DNA of 64,000 nucleotides, taken from contig NZ_NEFY01000002.1 of the NCBI RefSeq assembly GCF_002258215.1, forward strand, positions 186,001-250,000, in the 5' to 3' direction. Shown here in pieces: positions 17,751-27,444 of the stretch (within the stretch, counting starts at the first letter, position 1; every line of letters begins with the position of its first letter). The translations under genes were made by a program, and so were the position numbers. The notes under the pieces were generated by a model. The model had not been told where the DNA came from. It made no database searches and saw only the letters and a program-made list of their open reading frames with translations. The DNA comes from Marinobacter vinifirmus (GTDB lineage Bacteria > Pseudomonadota > Gammaproteobacteria > Pseudomonadales > Oleiphilaceae).

Positions 17751-19663
17751 CAAAGCAGCCCTCCTACTGCGTGGCCCTTCTGGTAACTCTGCCACCAGAG
17801 TTCAAAGGCCAGTAAAGACCAAAGCTCCTGGGTTACGTGGTCCTTGCCGGACTGATGTAGCTCCCACAGGCGGCGGATTCCAGCGGGATCAAACAAATTC
17901 GACAGCCCACTGTCCGGTGCCAGAAGCAGCGATTCAGCCATTTCTCGTAGCTCGCACCGTAACCACTGGGCCAGGGGCACAGAAAATCCCATTTTCTTTC
18001 TGTACAGCACATCCTGAGGCAGCATGCCTGAGAACGCTTTTTTCAGAATGTGCTTCTTGTCTTTGCCATGAAGCTTCAATCGCGAAGGGATATTGGCTGC
18101 GAATTCGACCACGCGGTAATCCAGTAACGGCGCTCTGGTTTCCAGAGAGTTTGCCATGCTCATCCGGTCGACCTTCACCAGAATGTCGCCCGGCAGGTAG
18201 GTTTTGATGTCGGTGTACAGGATTCGCGATAGGTGGTCGTCGGCCTTAGCCTGCCGGTAATGGTGCCGGGTTATCTCACCGGGGTCGTAGTCTTGGGTTT
18301 CTCTGGCCAGCTCTCCCGTTACCAGTGAGTTCCAGATTTCCGGCCGAAAGAAACAGTTCGAGGTATAGAACGCCTGGTCTGGCTCTGTCGCCAGGGTTCC
18401 CAGCAAGGAGTTCGCTTTTTTAGCCGGTGTGTTATCCATCTGGCCAAGCATTTTTGCCAACAACGGAAACAGCGATCGCCGTATCCCCCCGGGCACCAAA
18501 TTGCGTATCTGATTTTCGATCTGGTCGGTGCGGTATTTGCTGTAGCCGGCAAAATTCTCATCACCGCCATCCCCCGCCAGGGCCACGGTCACTTTCTGCC
18601 GTGCCAGTTGAGACACAAAATACGTAGGTACAAACGAAGGATCTGCAAAGGGTTCGTCAAAGTATCTGGAAATCTTGCCCAGTGATCCGGCAACGTTTTC
18701 CTTAACGGTAAATTCGTGATGATCCGTCCCAAACTGGTTCGCAACTTTCTGCGCCCACACCACCTCATCGAAGTGCCTGGAGTCAAACCCGATGGAACAC
18801 GTAGTCACCGGCATTTGGCTGTGCCCGGCCATCAAGCCAACAACCGCACTGGAATCAACCCCGCCACTGAGAAATGCACCAAGCGGAACATCGCTGACCA
18901 TCCGCAACCGGACCGCATCGTCAATCAAGGCATACAGTTCTTCCGCCAGCGAATCCGCGCTTCGAGATGACGGGTTATCGAACGCCAGATCCCAGTACTG
19001 GGCCTGCTGGACTTTTACACCATCGGTTTCCAGCCAATGGCCCGGGGGCAGCTTATAAATATTCCGATAGATGGTTTTAGGGTCTGGAACATACTGGTAG
19101 GCAAAGAAATCCTTGATCGCATCGTGCCGCAGTTCCGTGTTCAAGAAGGGCAGGGGCAGCAAGGCTTTGATCTCGGAGGCGAAGGCGAAATGGCCACCGT
19201 TGTGATAGAAGTAAAGCGGCTTTTTACCCAGGCGATCCCTTGCAAGAAACAGGCTGCTGGCAGTCTTGTCCCAGACTGCGATCGCAAACATCCCGTTCAG
19301 CAGACCCAGACATTCCGGCCCCATAGTTTCATAAAGTGTCAGCAAGACTTCGGTGTCGGTTCCTGTGCGAAAAACATGGCCTTCGCGACACAGGTGTTCC
19401 CTCAATTCCTGGAAGTTGTAAATCTCGCCGTTAAATACAATCACATACCGGCCAGAGGCAGACACCATAGGCTGGTTTCCTGCCTCAGACAGATCAATGA
19501 TGCTGAGCCGGCGGTGGACCATCCCGACTCCATCATCAGTCCAGATAGCCCCGGCATCTGGCCCGCGGTGCCTGATGCTTTCGCCCATGCGCGCAAGCCA
19601 GTCTTTATGGGCAGCTCTGTCGGGTGTAGAAGGCGTTCTTAGAAAACCGGCCAAACCACACAT
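17750..19663 (-). CDS. Asparagine-synthetase-like amidotransferase, exosortase A system-associated
   Basis: 637 residues. Begins M-C-G-L-A-G-F: Cys2 is the glutaminase nucleophile of class II amidotransferases. Further glutaminase motifs are I-R-H-R-G-P-D, R-L-S-I-I-D-L and F-N-G-E-I-Y-N. The synthetase half has the ATP pyrophosphatase loop L-S-G-G-V-D-S-S (about residues 266-273). The length fits the XrtA-associated amidotransferase subfamily rather than the usual asparagine synthetase. It probably amidates a carboxyl group, for example of a uronic acid in the polymer. A strong Shine-Dalgarno (AGGAGGG) is embedded in the end of the preceding GT4 gene, two bases away. Confidence 0.88.
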   Translation of the reverse strand: MCGLAGFLRTPSTPDRAAHKDWLARMGESIRHRGPDAGAIWTDDGVGMVHRRLSIIDLSEAGNQPMVSASGRYVIVFNGEIYNFQELREHLCREGHVFRTGTDTEVLLTLYETMGPECLGLLNGMFAIAVWDKTASSLFLARDRLGKKPLYFYHNGGHFAFASEIKALLPLPFLNTELRHDAIKDFFAYQYVPDPKTIYRNIYKLPPGHWLETDGVKVQQAQYWDLAFDNPSSRSADSLAEELYALIDDAVRLRMVSDVPLGAFLSGGVDSSAVVGLMAGHSQMPVTTCSIGFDSRHFDEVVWAQKVANQFGTDHHEFTVKENVAGSLGKISRYFDEPFADPSFVPTYFVSQLARQKVTVALAGDGGDENFAGYSKYRTDQIENQIRNLVPGGIRRSLFPLLAKMLGQMDNTPAKKANSLLGTLATEPDQAFYTSNCFFRPEIWNSLVTGELARETQDYDPGEITRHHYRQAKADDHLSRILYTDIKTYLPGDILVKVDRMSMANSLETRAPLLDYRVVEFAANIPSRLKLHGKDKKHILKKAFSGMLPQDVLYRKKMGFSVPLAQWLRCELREMAESLLLAPDSGLSNLFDPAGIRRLWELHQSGKDHVTQELWSLLAFELWWQSYQKGHAVGGLL

Positions 19664-19665
19664 TC

Positions 19666-20835
19666 TCAGCCTGCCCTCCTGACCGATACTGGCTCTCCGA
19701 CAGTCCCGTTCAGCAGATTGGAAAACAAAGTTTCATACTCCTGAGCCATGCGAGCGGCGGAGTAACGCTCTTTAACCATCTCACGGGCATTCCGGGTAAG
19801 TGATTCGGCTAATTCCTTGTCGTTCAACACTCGGCTGCAACACTCGACCAGTGACTCACGATCTCCCAGGGGAGCGAGTAACCCGGTTTTTTCATGCTCA
19901 ACCAGCTGATCAACCCCGGGAATATCATAGGCAATCACGGGAATTCCCATAGCCATGGCTTCCATCATGCAGCGGGGAATGCCCTCCAGGGAGGAGGTCA
20001 TCACGAAAAGGTCGAAACGGGAAAGCAGGTTCAGGCGATCACTGCGAAAGCCTAGAAATTCAACGGCGCTCTCACTCGCCATCTTACTGGCCTGAGCCTC
20101 CAGCTCTGCCCTTTGGGCGCCATCGCCCAGCAACTGAAGGCGCAGGCGATTATCTGTCTGGTACAGAGCATCAAACACCGCAAGCAGATCAGGAATTCCC
20201 TTGCGGGGAATCATCTGGCCGATAAAGCCAATGGTCCGGTGCGCAGACTCATTGGCTCCCGGACGCCCTGCCTCACCGGCTCTGAACGCATCAATCTCGG
20301 TTAGATCAACACCATTCCGAATAAAACGGGTTCTGGCGGCAGGCATACCAAACCGTGCCATATCCTGAACCAGCTCTTCCGAAAGCGGCACCACCTGGTC
20401 AAAATACCGCAGCATAAAAGTTCCAACCTTTATAAAAGCACTCAGCTTGAACCCCACCTTCCCGGAAAACCCGTGCGGTGTGCTGACGCACTGTATTCCG
20501 GTGCGGCGGGCGGCAATCAGGCCGAGGATGTCCGATTTATAACCATGGGTGTGGATGATGTGGATGTTCCTTTCGCGAATCACCCGGCATAGCTCTTTAA
20601 TTACCCTCGCATCGAACCGGCCGTTCATATCCAGGTAGTGAACCTTCTGTCCCTCACTCGTCGGGTACTGCTCGGCCACTGTGAGATCCTGGTCTGCGCT
20701 CTCACGGGTGACGGCCAGGTCGCAGTTCACGGCAGTTGTATCAATATTATTGGCCAGTGCCAGTACCCAGCGCTCTGCCCCGTAGAAGCCGGCAGGCGTG
20801 ATAAACTGCAACACATTTATCTTATTCATTCTCAT
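19666..20835 (-). CDS. GT4 family glycosyltransferase
   Basis: 389 residues from the ATG at 20835 (AGGG six bases upstream); starts at 20841 and 20829 are also possible. GT-B signature: G-F-Y-G-A-E-R-W-V (glycine loop), I-I-H-T-H-G-Y-K-S-D, F-I-R-N-G-V-D, I-G-F-I-G-Q-M-I-P-R-K-G, and S-S-L-E-G-I-P-R-C-M-M-E-A-M (E-x7-E). It overlaps the end of the polymerase/ligase gene, so the two are co-translated. It resembles the PEP-CTERM-locus GT4 enzymes and should add a sugar to the lipid-linked unit on the cytoplasmic side. Confidence 0.9.
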   Translation of the reverse strand: MRMNKINVLQFITPAGFYGAERWVLALANNIDTTAVNCDLAVTRESADQDLTVAEQYPTSEGQKVHYLDMNGRFDARVIKELCRVIRERNIHIIHTHGYKSDILGLIAARRTGIQCVSTPHGFSGKVGFKLSAFIKVGTFMLRYFDQVVPLSEELVQDMARFGMPAARTRFIRNGVDLTEIDAFRAGEAGRPGANESAHRTIGFIGQMIPRKGIPDLLAVFDALYQTDNRLRLQLLGDGAQRAELEAQASKMASESAVEFLGFRSDRLNLLSRFDLFVMTSSLEGIPRCMMEAMAMGIPVIAYDIPGVDQLVEHEKTGLLAPLGDRESLVECCSRVLNDKELAESLTRNAREMVKERYSAARMAQEYETLFSNLLNGTVGEPVSVRRAG

Positions 20836-22171
20836 AGCCATCCCTGCTTATTCTCGTGCTCCCTAGCCCCCTGCCCACATCTCTATCTTCATGCCGTTTC
20901 TGAAGGTAGAAAACATTGATTGCGACCGCTAGAAAAAGAATCATCCAATACAGAATCTCGGCACGAAATCTGTCAATAAAGCTTCCGGCCACTAAATACC
21001 CAAACAGAGCGCACTCCAGAGCCAAGATCTTGAAATAGGCATTATTGTTACGTTGTTCAACAACAAACCTCTTTGCTTTACTTGAGAGCCTGTAAATCGA
21101 CACAAGCATAGCCACGAACAACGCCAAACCTATCCAGCCAACCTCAGACAATCCCTGAAACCACAGCGAATGTACGGCTCGATGCTCCAACCCTCCACGA
21201 GTTTCTTCATCCATGTATAGGGGCGAGAGTGCTTGATATCCAAAGGCACCAACACCAAATGGGTGATCGTCCATCATCTCAAAAGTGACCATCCAAAATG
21301 CTGTCCGACTCGCCCCACTTTCAGATCTATCTTCAGACTGGAGGGTGCTCATCCTTTCCCAGAACAAATCATCAGCCACATAGAGACCACCGGACAAAGC
21401 AAGTAAGATCATGAAAATTGCGGCAGACCGTTGTCCTGGGCGTTGAAAACGCGAAAAAACCATGAAAAACAAAAAAACTGTTAAGCTGGCGACTATCCCT
21501 AGAAAGGAACCGCGACTGTTTATTAGTACAATTCCATTTGCAATCAACGCGCCACACACTAGAACAAGAATTTTAATTTTCTTGCTGGACACCCATGCGA
21601 AATACATCAGAATTGCTGCAGCCGGAACCAAAGCGGCGGCCGTATCGTTAGCGTCCGGAGCATCTGCGAGTCCTATCCCTTCTACCCTGCCTTGATAATT
21701 CCTACCAGTAATATGTGCAAGGTAACCGATGTAAGTACAACCAACCACGTAGGCCGAAAGGCAGGCATCGAGAGCCTTTTCAGTTGTAACCAGCTTGTAA
21801 GCCACCAAAACGATGATGATGAGTTTGGTGAAATCAAAAGTGAATTTGTCATGCAACGCTGGGTTAACGGCAACTAAATGAACCGCGTAATACATCAGAG
21901 CAAGCAAAACCATCCATTTGAATGCTGGCATTTTCAGCCATGGGCTCAGAGCTGAGTATTCACGGTATTTAAGCGTTAGTGCGAACATCATCAATAACGC
22001 ACTAATCAGGGAGTATCTCAAGCCCGGAATCGACGCCGACCACCACCGATCATCCGGATTCAGAAAATAGACCAGCTGATACAACACAAACGCTGCCGTG
22101 CCGCTATACATCAACGCAGCCACAATCCCGCCAAAGAACACCAACAAAAACAGCAGCGCAAACTTGGACAT
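20822..22171 (-). CDS. O-antigen-ligase/polymerase-like membrane protein, exosortase A-associated
   Basis: 449 residues with about 10-12 membrane spans. The periplasmic loop carries N-S-R-G-S-F-L-G (residues ~218-225) and later H-P-F-G-V-G and H-S-L-W-F-Q-G-L-S-E-V-G-W-I-G, the signature segments of WaaL/Wzy-type proteins. The N-terminal Y-F-L-N-P-D-D-R-W-W matches the putative O-glycosylation ligase of exosortase A loci. It would polymerise repeat units or transfer glycan to protein. Its ATG overlaps the stop of the GT2 gene as TGATG. Its G+C is lower than its neighbours, common for polymerase genes. No polymerase other than this one was found in the locus. Confidence 0.8.
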   Translation of the reverse strand: MSKFALLFLLVFFGGIVAALMYSGTAAFVLYQLVYFLNPDDRWWSASIPGLRYSLISALLMMFALTLKYREYSALSPWLKMPAFKWMVLLALMYYAVHLVAVNPALHDKFTFDFTKLIIIVLVAYKLVTTEKALDACLSAYVVGCTYIGYLAHITGRNYQGRVEGIGLADAPDANDTAAALVPAAAILMYFAWVSSKKIKILVLVCGALIANGIVLINSRGSFLGIVASLTVFLFFMVFSRFQRPGQRSAAIFMILLALSGGLYVADDLFWERMSTLQSEDRSESGASRTAFWMVTFEMMDDHPFGVGAFGYQALSPLYMDEETRGGLEHRAVHSLWFQGLSEVGWIGLALFVAMLVSIYRLSSKAKRFVVEQRNNNAYFKILALECALFGYLVAGSFIDRFRAEILYWMILFLAVAINVFYLQKRHEDRDVGRGLGSTRISRDGYENE

Positions 22172-23349
22172 CAGCTCTGCTCCCGGCCGTTAACCGGCCT
22201 GGCACTGTTCCAGGTAACCTGGGTTTCTCCCCGCAAGGCTTTCACAATCCCTCGGACCGCATAGAGATTGACCATCACGAAGTAATAGGGTGTGGAGAGC
22301 CAGGCCGGCATTGCGTTTTTGTCTTTGCTCAGGTGGCCGGCACAGGCCAGAATCAGCAGCACAGCAGCGCCCAGGGTGATGAGCTGAAAGAGCCGGAAAC
22401 CCACCAGCGCCAGTAGTACGCTACCGACTGTTCCGGTTAGCAAGAACAGCGGTATCAGCCAGCGCAGCAGCTTGTGGGAGATAACCTCCCAGGCAAACAC
22501 CCCTGCCCTGAACGGATTCATGGTGGACGTCACCCGCATCAGGCCGCGAATGCTGCGGTTAACAATGCGCTCTTTACGTGCGATTTCCTTGTCGAATTCA
22601 CCGGCGGTCTCTTCAAAGCACCGGGCTTCAGCATCAAACACGCCGCGGTAACCCTTGGCTATTATCTGCAACGGGTTCACAAAGTCGTTGATGTCTTTTG
22701 GTTGCAGTGGCTCCCACAGGCGGGTGCGAATGACATAGATGGCACCATCTCCGCCGACCACCGAGTGCAGGCGAGACTCCATCTGCTTAATCGCCATTTC
22801 ATAGCGCCAGTACAAATTCTCATTTCTGGCGCTGGCTCCTGCGTCGCCGTCGGTGTAGAGCGCCGCTCCTACGGCGTAACCCACATCCAGGTCGGCAAAG
22901 TTGCGTGCCAGTTTGGTGATGGCATCGGCGGCGTACATGGCATTGGCGTCGCTGAATACCACCAGGTCGGTGTCCACGCTTTCCATGGCCAGGTTCAGGC
23001 CCATGGTTTTACCAAGCCGGCCCTCCTGGCGGATCAGCCGCACGCCCTGCCCCTGATACTCGCGAACGATGTCATCGGTGCCGTCATCAGAGCCATCAGA
23101 CACCACCAGAATCATCAGCTTATCGCGCGGGTAATCCAGCGCCAGCGTGTTATCGAGCTTGGCGCGGATAACCGGCGCTTCGTTGTAACACGAGATAATC
23201 AGGCTCACGGTCGGTGTGATGTCACCAATCCGGTGGGTCCGCGCCGGGTAGCCCCGGGTGAAAAACCAGAGCATGGCCGGGTATCCGGCATATACATAGA
23301 CCGGCACCAGCAGGCTCACAACGGTGATCACTAACAATGTCGACATCAT
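22171..23349 (-). CDS. Membrane GT2 glycosyltransferase
   Basis: 392 residues. An N-terminal membrane span (residues ~5-30) is followed by a GT-A domain: S-L-I-I-S-C-Y-N-E-A, V-V-S-D-G-S-D-D-G-T, F-S-D-A-N-A-M-Y (D-x-D-like S-D-A-N), G-G-D-G-A-I-Y-V-I, and R-K-E-R-I-V-N-R in place of the usual Q-x-x-R-W. The C-terminal third has 3-4 membrane spans. This layout is that of processive or poly-isoprenyl-linked transferases related to hyaluronan-synthase-like GT2 enzymes. The start overlaps the FemAB gene by 4 bases. Confidence 0.88.
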   Translation of the reverse strand: MMSTLLVITVVSLLVPVYVYAGYPAMLWFFTRGYPARTHRIGDITPTVSLIISCYNEAPVIRAKLDNTLALDYPRDKLMILVVSDGSDDGTDDIVREYQGQGVRLIRQEGRLGKTMGLNLAMESVDTDLVVFSDANAMYAADAITKLARNFADLDVGYAVGAALYTDGDAGASARNENLYWRYEMAIKQMESRLHSVVGGDGAIYVIRTRLWEPLQPKDINDFVNPLQIIAKGYRGVFDAEARCFEETAGEFDKEIARKERIVNRSIRGLMRVTSTMNPFRAGVFAWEVISHKLLRWLIPLFLLTGTVGSVLLALVGFRLFQLITLGAAVLLILACAGHLSKDKNAMPAWLSTPYYFVMVNLYAVRGIVKALRGETQVTWNSARPVNGREQS

Positions 23350-24470
23350 AAGCTGATATGTTTCCTTAACTTCGGCCCCAGCCGGTTGGCCAGCTGCAGT
23401 GGCATCATCCGCCAGCAGGTTTCAATCCAGCTTCGAAGTTTCTTTGCCAGCAGCCCCGGTTCAGTAGCCGGGGACTGAAGCACCGAACCATCCGGTTGCC
23501 ATTTTTGCCAGTCCAGCGCCACCGGCTCTGCACCCCACTGTTTTTTGAAGCGATAGGTGCCTTCGCCGAAAGAGGACCGGCCGAAATCGAACTGTCTGCA
23601 CCCGGAATCAGTCAGGTAACTCAGTAGCGTCCAGTACAACAGCATGTTCGGCGCCAGGTGGTTGTATTCCGCCAGGGTGGACGCCCAGGGGATGCAGGCG
23701 GTCTTGCCCTGCACCAGCACGATGCCGGCACCCACTACCTCATTTTCAAGACGAACAATGCCCACCAGCAGGCGGTCGTCGTAGGCAGTTTTCAGGGCAT
23801 CAAACCACTCCCTGCCGTGAACCGGAGAGCCGAGGCGCCGCATGTTGGCGGCGAACACCGGGTAGAAGGCGTCGATTCCGGAGGCACCGGTAATCACTTC
23901 GGCTGTCAGGCCATTTTTTTCCGCTTTACGAATCTGACTGCGCAGTTTGGGTTTATAACTGGCAAATAGCCGTTCGGAAGACTCCGGTAAAAAAGCAACC
24001 ATGCTGACTTTGCGGTTGCTTTTCAGCTGCTCCAGTTCGGCGATATCCTGTTCGCAGAGTGCCGGCCCTCTGCGCCGCACTTCCAGGGTGCTTGCACCCA
24101 ACTCGGAGAGCAGGGTTCGAACGCCGGCTTTCAGGGCCGATTCGCCTTCGGCGGTCTCATACAGGGGGCCCGCCAGGTCGCAGAACGGCAAAGACACCAG
24201 GGAGCCACCGCCAATGCGGCGCAACTGGCAAACCGGTAGTACCGCAACCAGACGGTGCCCGCGCCATGCGGTGACTACCCAGCATGGGTGGCCGTATGCC
24301 TGCTCCACCGCGTCCAGCCAGGCAATATTGTGATAAGCCGTCGCGTGTGGATGGGAAGCCACAAAATTCTGGTAGGCGCTTCGCTCCACATCCCCGCAAC
24401 GCTCCACTTTCACATCAGCGGGTAGCGTCTGTTTATGCCCGGTGACATCAGCCATCGCCATCACCGTCAT
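23346..24470 (-). CDS. FemAB-like GNAT acyl/aminoacyl transferase, PEP-CTERM locus type
   Basis: 374 residues containing two GNAT-fold halves. Residues ~30-160 (W-V-V-T-A-W-R-G-H-R-L-V-A-V-L-P) and ~175-330 (L-F-A-S-Y-K-P-K-L-R-S-Q-I-R-K-A-E-K-N-G, then G-I-V-L-V-Q-G-K and F-D-F-G-R-S-S-F-G-E-G-T-Y-R-F-K) match the FemAB-related protein found in exosortase loci. It probably transfers an acyl or aminoacyl group to a sugar of the repeat unit. Starts on an ATG that overlaps the previous gene's stop (ATGA). Confidence 0.85.
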   Translation of the reverse strand: MTVMAMADVTGHKQTLPADVKVERCGDVERSAYQNFVASHPHATAYHNIAWLDAVEQAYGHPCWVVTAWRGHRLVAVLPVCQLRRIGGGSLVSLPFCDLAGPLYETAEGESALKAGVRTLLSELGASTLEVRRRGPALCEQDIAELEQLKSNRKVSMVAFLPESSERLFASYKPKLRSQIRKAEKNGLTAEVITGASGIDAFYPVFAANMRRLGSPVHGREWFDALKTAYDDRLLVGIVRLENEVVGAGIVLVQGKTACIPWASTLAEYNHLAPNMLLYWTLLSYLTDSGCRQFDFGRSSFGEGTYRFKKQWGAEPVALDWQKWQPDGSVLQSPATEPGLLAKKLRSWIETCWRMMPLQLANRLGPKLRKHISL

Positions 24471-25600
24471 TTCAGCCTCCCTCCAGCCTCGGGAAGGAGC
24501 CGGTTACGGGCTTTACGCATCACATCTTCCAGCTTCAGCTTGAAGCGGTCCCGCTGCAGCGACACCTGCACCAGCTGTTTATGAAGGGCTCCCAACTGGG
24601 TTTTATAGCGCTCGTCGCCTCCCATAAAGTCGTAATAATGGAATCCGTGGTGGCGGTAATCTTCAATGCACAGGCTGTGGCCCAACAAACCGGGCTTGTA
24701 GCGGTTGTCGGGCTCGGTCTTCATCCCGCCCAGATAGAAATACACCTTCTGGTCGTAGAGCAGGTTGTAGAAGGAGGCGATCATGTCGTCTCCGGCCTTA
24801 ACCGAAACCAGATCGACACCGCCGCTGGCCCATTGGTCCTGAATCAGGCTGCGGTGGAAACGTACAAAATCCGGGTTTGCGTAGCCGCTCTGGTCCGGGC
24901 CTGCACCCCAGCGGTTCAGGTGTAACGGCCCGATGCTGTCAAAGATGGCCACGGCTTCTTCGGCGGAATCCGGCCGCACCAGCTCCACAGCGCCCCACGC
25001 TTCATAAAGCCGGTGAGATCGATTGATCTGGTAACGAGTGTTTCGCGTCAGGGTATCCAGGTAATGCTGACCGCTGCGGCGCAAGGCATCCAGGTCTACC
25101 CCGTAACAGGGCGCTTCCCATCGCAGATGGGCGAAGAGGCCGGTAAGCTCGGCGTAGTGGCGGGCCTCTTCGGCATCTATAGCGCCGACAATGAATTCAT
25201 CCCACTGGGGCATATCGTTACAGAGGTGCTGCAGGCACGCGGCCGCAACTGACGCTTCCATGCCCTGCTCTGCAAGGAACCCGTTATACTCAATCCAGAT
25301 CTGGTCTTGTTGCCGGTGCCCGGTCTGGTGCAGTCGCAGGCAGTTGGAACGGAGCACACCATGGCGCCGCTCTTCCGTCTGCACCACAATGCCAAGGCCC
25401 ACTACCCGATCGCCTTGGGTTACTTCGAGAACCTGCGCCTGAGGTTCATAAACCGCCAGCCAATGCCCCAGCCATTGCCAGGACAAAAACACGGTTGGCG
25501 AAGCCCGGCCTTCCAGGTCGCGCCAAAGCGCTTCCAGCCGCTCAAGGTCAGCAACCGGGTAGCGAACAACCTGCAACCGTTCAGAGTTCATATAACGCAT
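24467..25600 (-). CDS. CelD/BcsL-type GNAT acetyltransferase
   Basis: 377 residues. The N-terminal F-L-S-W-Q-W-L-G-H-W and the C-terminal GNAT domain with T-R-Y-Q-I-N-R-S-H-R-L-Y, V-S-V-K-A-G-D-D-M-I-A-S-F-Y-N-L-L-Y and Y-D-F-M-G-G-D-E-R-Y-K match the acetyltransferase family often found in cellulose and exopolysaccharide clusters (CelD/BcsL). It is adjacent to and co-translated with the FemAB-like gene, so two acyl-type decorations are likely. The first ATG (25600) has GGAG four bases upstream; the ATG at 25591 is an alternative. Confidence 0.82.
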   Translation of the reverse strand: MRYMNSERLQVVRYPVADLERLEALWRDLEGRASPTVFLSWQWLGHWLAVYEPQAQVLEVTQGDRVVGLGIVVQTEERRHGVLRSNCLRLHQTGHRQQDQIWIEYNGFLAEQGMEASVAAACLQHLCNDMPQWDEFIVGAIDAEEARHYAELTGLFAHLRWEAPCYGVDLDALRRSGQHYLDTLTRNTRYQINRSHRLYEAWGAVELVRPDSAEEAVAIFDSIGPLHLNRWGAGPDQSGYANPDFVRFHRSLIQDQWASGGVDLVSVKAGDDMIASFYNLLYDQKVYFYLGGMKTEPDNRYKPGLLGHSLCIEDYRHHGFHYYDFMGGDERYKTQLGALHKQLVQVSLQRDRFKLKLEDVMRKARNRLLPEAGGRLK

Positions 25601-25617
25601 CCTGCTCCATGGCGCGT

Positions 25618-27444
25618 TCAGTGCTTCGGGCTCGGATGTTTCACCAGGTACGGCCCCATCACCAGATAATCCAGCGCCCCCTGCAAGAAGGCCCTGACGG
25701 CATCTTCCGGGCTACTGACAATCGGCTCTTCGTGCATGTTAAAGCTGGTGTTAATCAGGCTCGGAATGCCACTTAGCTTCTCGTACTCTTTCAGGATTTC
25801 GTAGTAACCCGGGTTAACTTCACGACTGATCAGTTGCGGCCTGGCCGTGCCGTCTACATGCACTGCTGCCGGACAGTTTTCCCGCATAAACTCGGTGCAG
25901 TCGAAGGTGATGGTCATGAATTCAGCCGCGTGTTCTGCACCTTTGATGTTGTGATAACAGCGCTCCCTGGCCTCGTACAAGGTCACCGGCGCAAAGGGCA
26001 TAAACTCGGTGCGGCCCAGGCGTTTGTTCAGCCACTGGTTCACTTCCGGCTCCCGGGCGTGATACATGATGGAGCGATTGCCCAGCGCCCTCGGGCCATA
26101 TTCCATGCGGCCATCAAAGCGGGCCACCACCTGTCCGCTGTGGATCAGCGCAGCCACTTCTGCCGCCAGGTGTTCTGGCCGGGAGAAACTCAGGCCCTCG
26201 GCCTGCAATGCCTTTTCAAGCTGCGCCTCCGGGAAGTCCGGGCCAAAATAGGCGCTGGAAATTGACGGCTTAATACCGCCTGGCCAGCTGTGATAAAGCG
26301 CAGCACCGGTGCCGCAGCCGCCATCACCCATATTCGGGTACACGAAGATGTGATTGACCCCTTCAATCTCAAACAACCGCTGGTTCAGCTTGACGTTTGC
26401 AGTCACACCACCAGACAACACCAACGTGTCGATACCGGTTTTCTGAACCCAGTGGCGAACGTAGTTGCAAGCCACTTGCTCCAGCACATACTGATAGGCC
26501 GCCGCCACGTCGATCTTCGGGAACCGGCTCGCCAGGTAACGGGAGAAATACACGTTATTGGCTTCGTAGATTCGGAAGTCCCCGGGCGTTTGCTCAATCC
26601 GGCCCAGAAGGATGTCCCCCAGAATGGACGGATCACCGTATGAAGCCAGCCCCACGATCTTCCCTTCATGGCGGCTGGGCTTGAAGCCGAGGCTTGAGGT
26701 GACATGCTCGTACAGTGTGCCGAGGGAATTCGGAAACGGCAGGCCATGGAGGCGTTTGATCTTGCCGTTACTGGCCTCGCTGACGGAACCGGCCAATCCT
26801 GAGCCGTAGCCATCCAGGGTCACACACAGAGCACGGTCAAACCCGCTGCATAGAAAACTGTTGGCGGCATGGGAAAGGTGGTGATCCATGCGTTTGACTG
26901 GTTTGGTCCAGCCATTTTCGGCCAGTCCGTTATTAAGATCCTGCTCCCAGCGTTTGAAGCTCTCGGTTGCAGCCTCACCCCACTGGCGCGATGCCTTGAA
27001 CGCGGCGTTGTTGGAAGCCAGTTTCTGGGCCCCCGCCATGCTGTAAAACGAGCTGTGTAAAAAGCTCTTTTCCATGATGGCATTGGGATGTTCCAGGCCA
27101 TGAATGGGCTGATTGCGATCCGGCACCTTCTCCAGCGCTTCCTTTACCTGCCTGCTCAGGTCCGCGGGCTGAAAGCCTTTGATAAAGGTTTTCTCGTCTT
27201 CCAGGTTCTTGTGGAAGAGCTTCTGTTCGTTTTCCCAGGTGAGAAATGGATAGCACACCAGGTCAAAATCCTGCATTTGCAGGCCGGTGTAATCCAGTGC
27301 CGCCTCCAGCGCCAGCTGGGGAAAGCCGTCCTGCTGCTTGGTGCGGGAAAAACGTTCTTCCCCTGCGGCGAACAGAATTTCACCATCTTCAACAATGGCA
27401 ACGGTTGAATCCTTGTCCAGGGGGGAAATCCCGAGAACTTTCAT
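25618..27444 (-). CDS. Carbamoyltransferase (NodU/TobZ family)
   Basis: 608 residues. The N-terminal kinase-like (Kae1) domain has V-L-G-I-S-P-L-D-K-D-S-T-V-A, H-H-L-S-H-A-A-N-S-F (metal-binding His residues) and T-L-D-G-Y-G-S-G. The C-terminal domain has P-Y-G-P-R-A-L-G-N-R-S-I and F-M-P-F-A-P-V, then N-T-S-F-N-M-H-E-E-P-I-V. The family transfers a carbamoyl group from carbamoyl phosphate to a hydroxyl group through a carbamoyl-adenylate. Here it should O-carbamoylate a sugar of the exopolysaccharide. The normal G-H-D motif near the N-terminus reads P-L-D. It overlaps the deacetylase gene's stop by 4 bases. Confidence 0.9.
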   Translation of the reverse strand: MKVLGISPLDKDSTVAIVEDGEILFAAGEERFSRTKQQDGFPQLALEAALDYTGLQMQDFDLVCYPFLTWENEQKLFHKNLEDEKTFIKGFQPADLSRQVKEALEKVPDRNQPIHGLEHPNAIMEKSFLHSSFYSMAGAQKLASNNAAFKASRQWGEAATESFKRWEQDLNNGLAENGWTKPVKRMDHHLSHAANSFLCSGFDRALCVTLDGYGSGLAGSVSEASNGKIKRLHGLPFPNSLGTLYEHVTSSLGFKPSRHEGKIVGLASYGDPSILGDILLGRIEQTPGDFRIYEANNVYFSRYLASRFPKIDVAAAYQYVLEQVACNYVRHWVQKTGIDTLVLSGGVTANVKLNQRLFEIEGVNHIFVYPNMGDGGCGTGAALYHSWPGGIKPSISSAYFGPDFPEAQLEKALQAEGLSFSRPEHLAAEVAALIHSGQVVARFDGRMEYGPRALGNRSIMYHAREPEVNQWLNKRLGRTEFMPFAPVTLYEARERCYHNIKGAEHAAEFMTITFDCTEFMRENCPAAVHVDGTARPQLISREVNPGYYEILKEYEKLSGIPSLINTSFNMHEEPIVSSPEDAVRAFLQGALDYLVMGPYLVKHPSPKH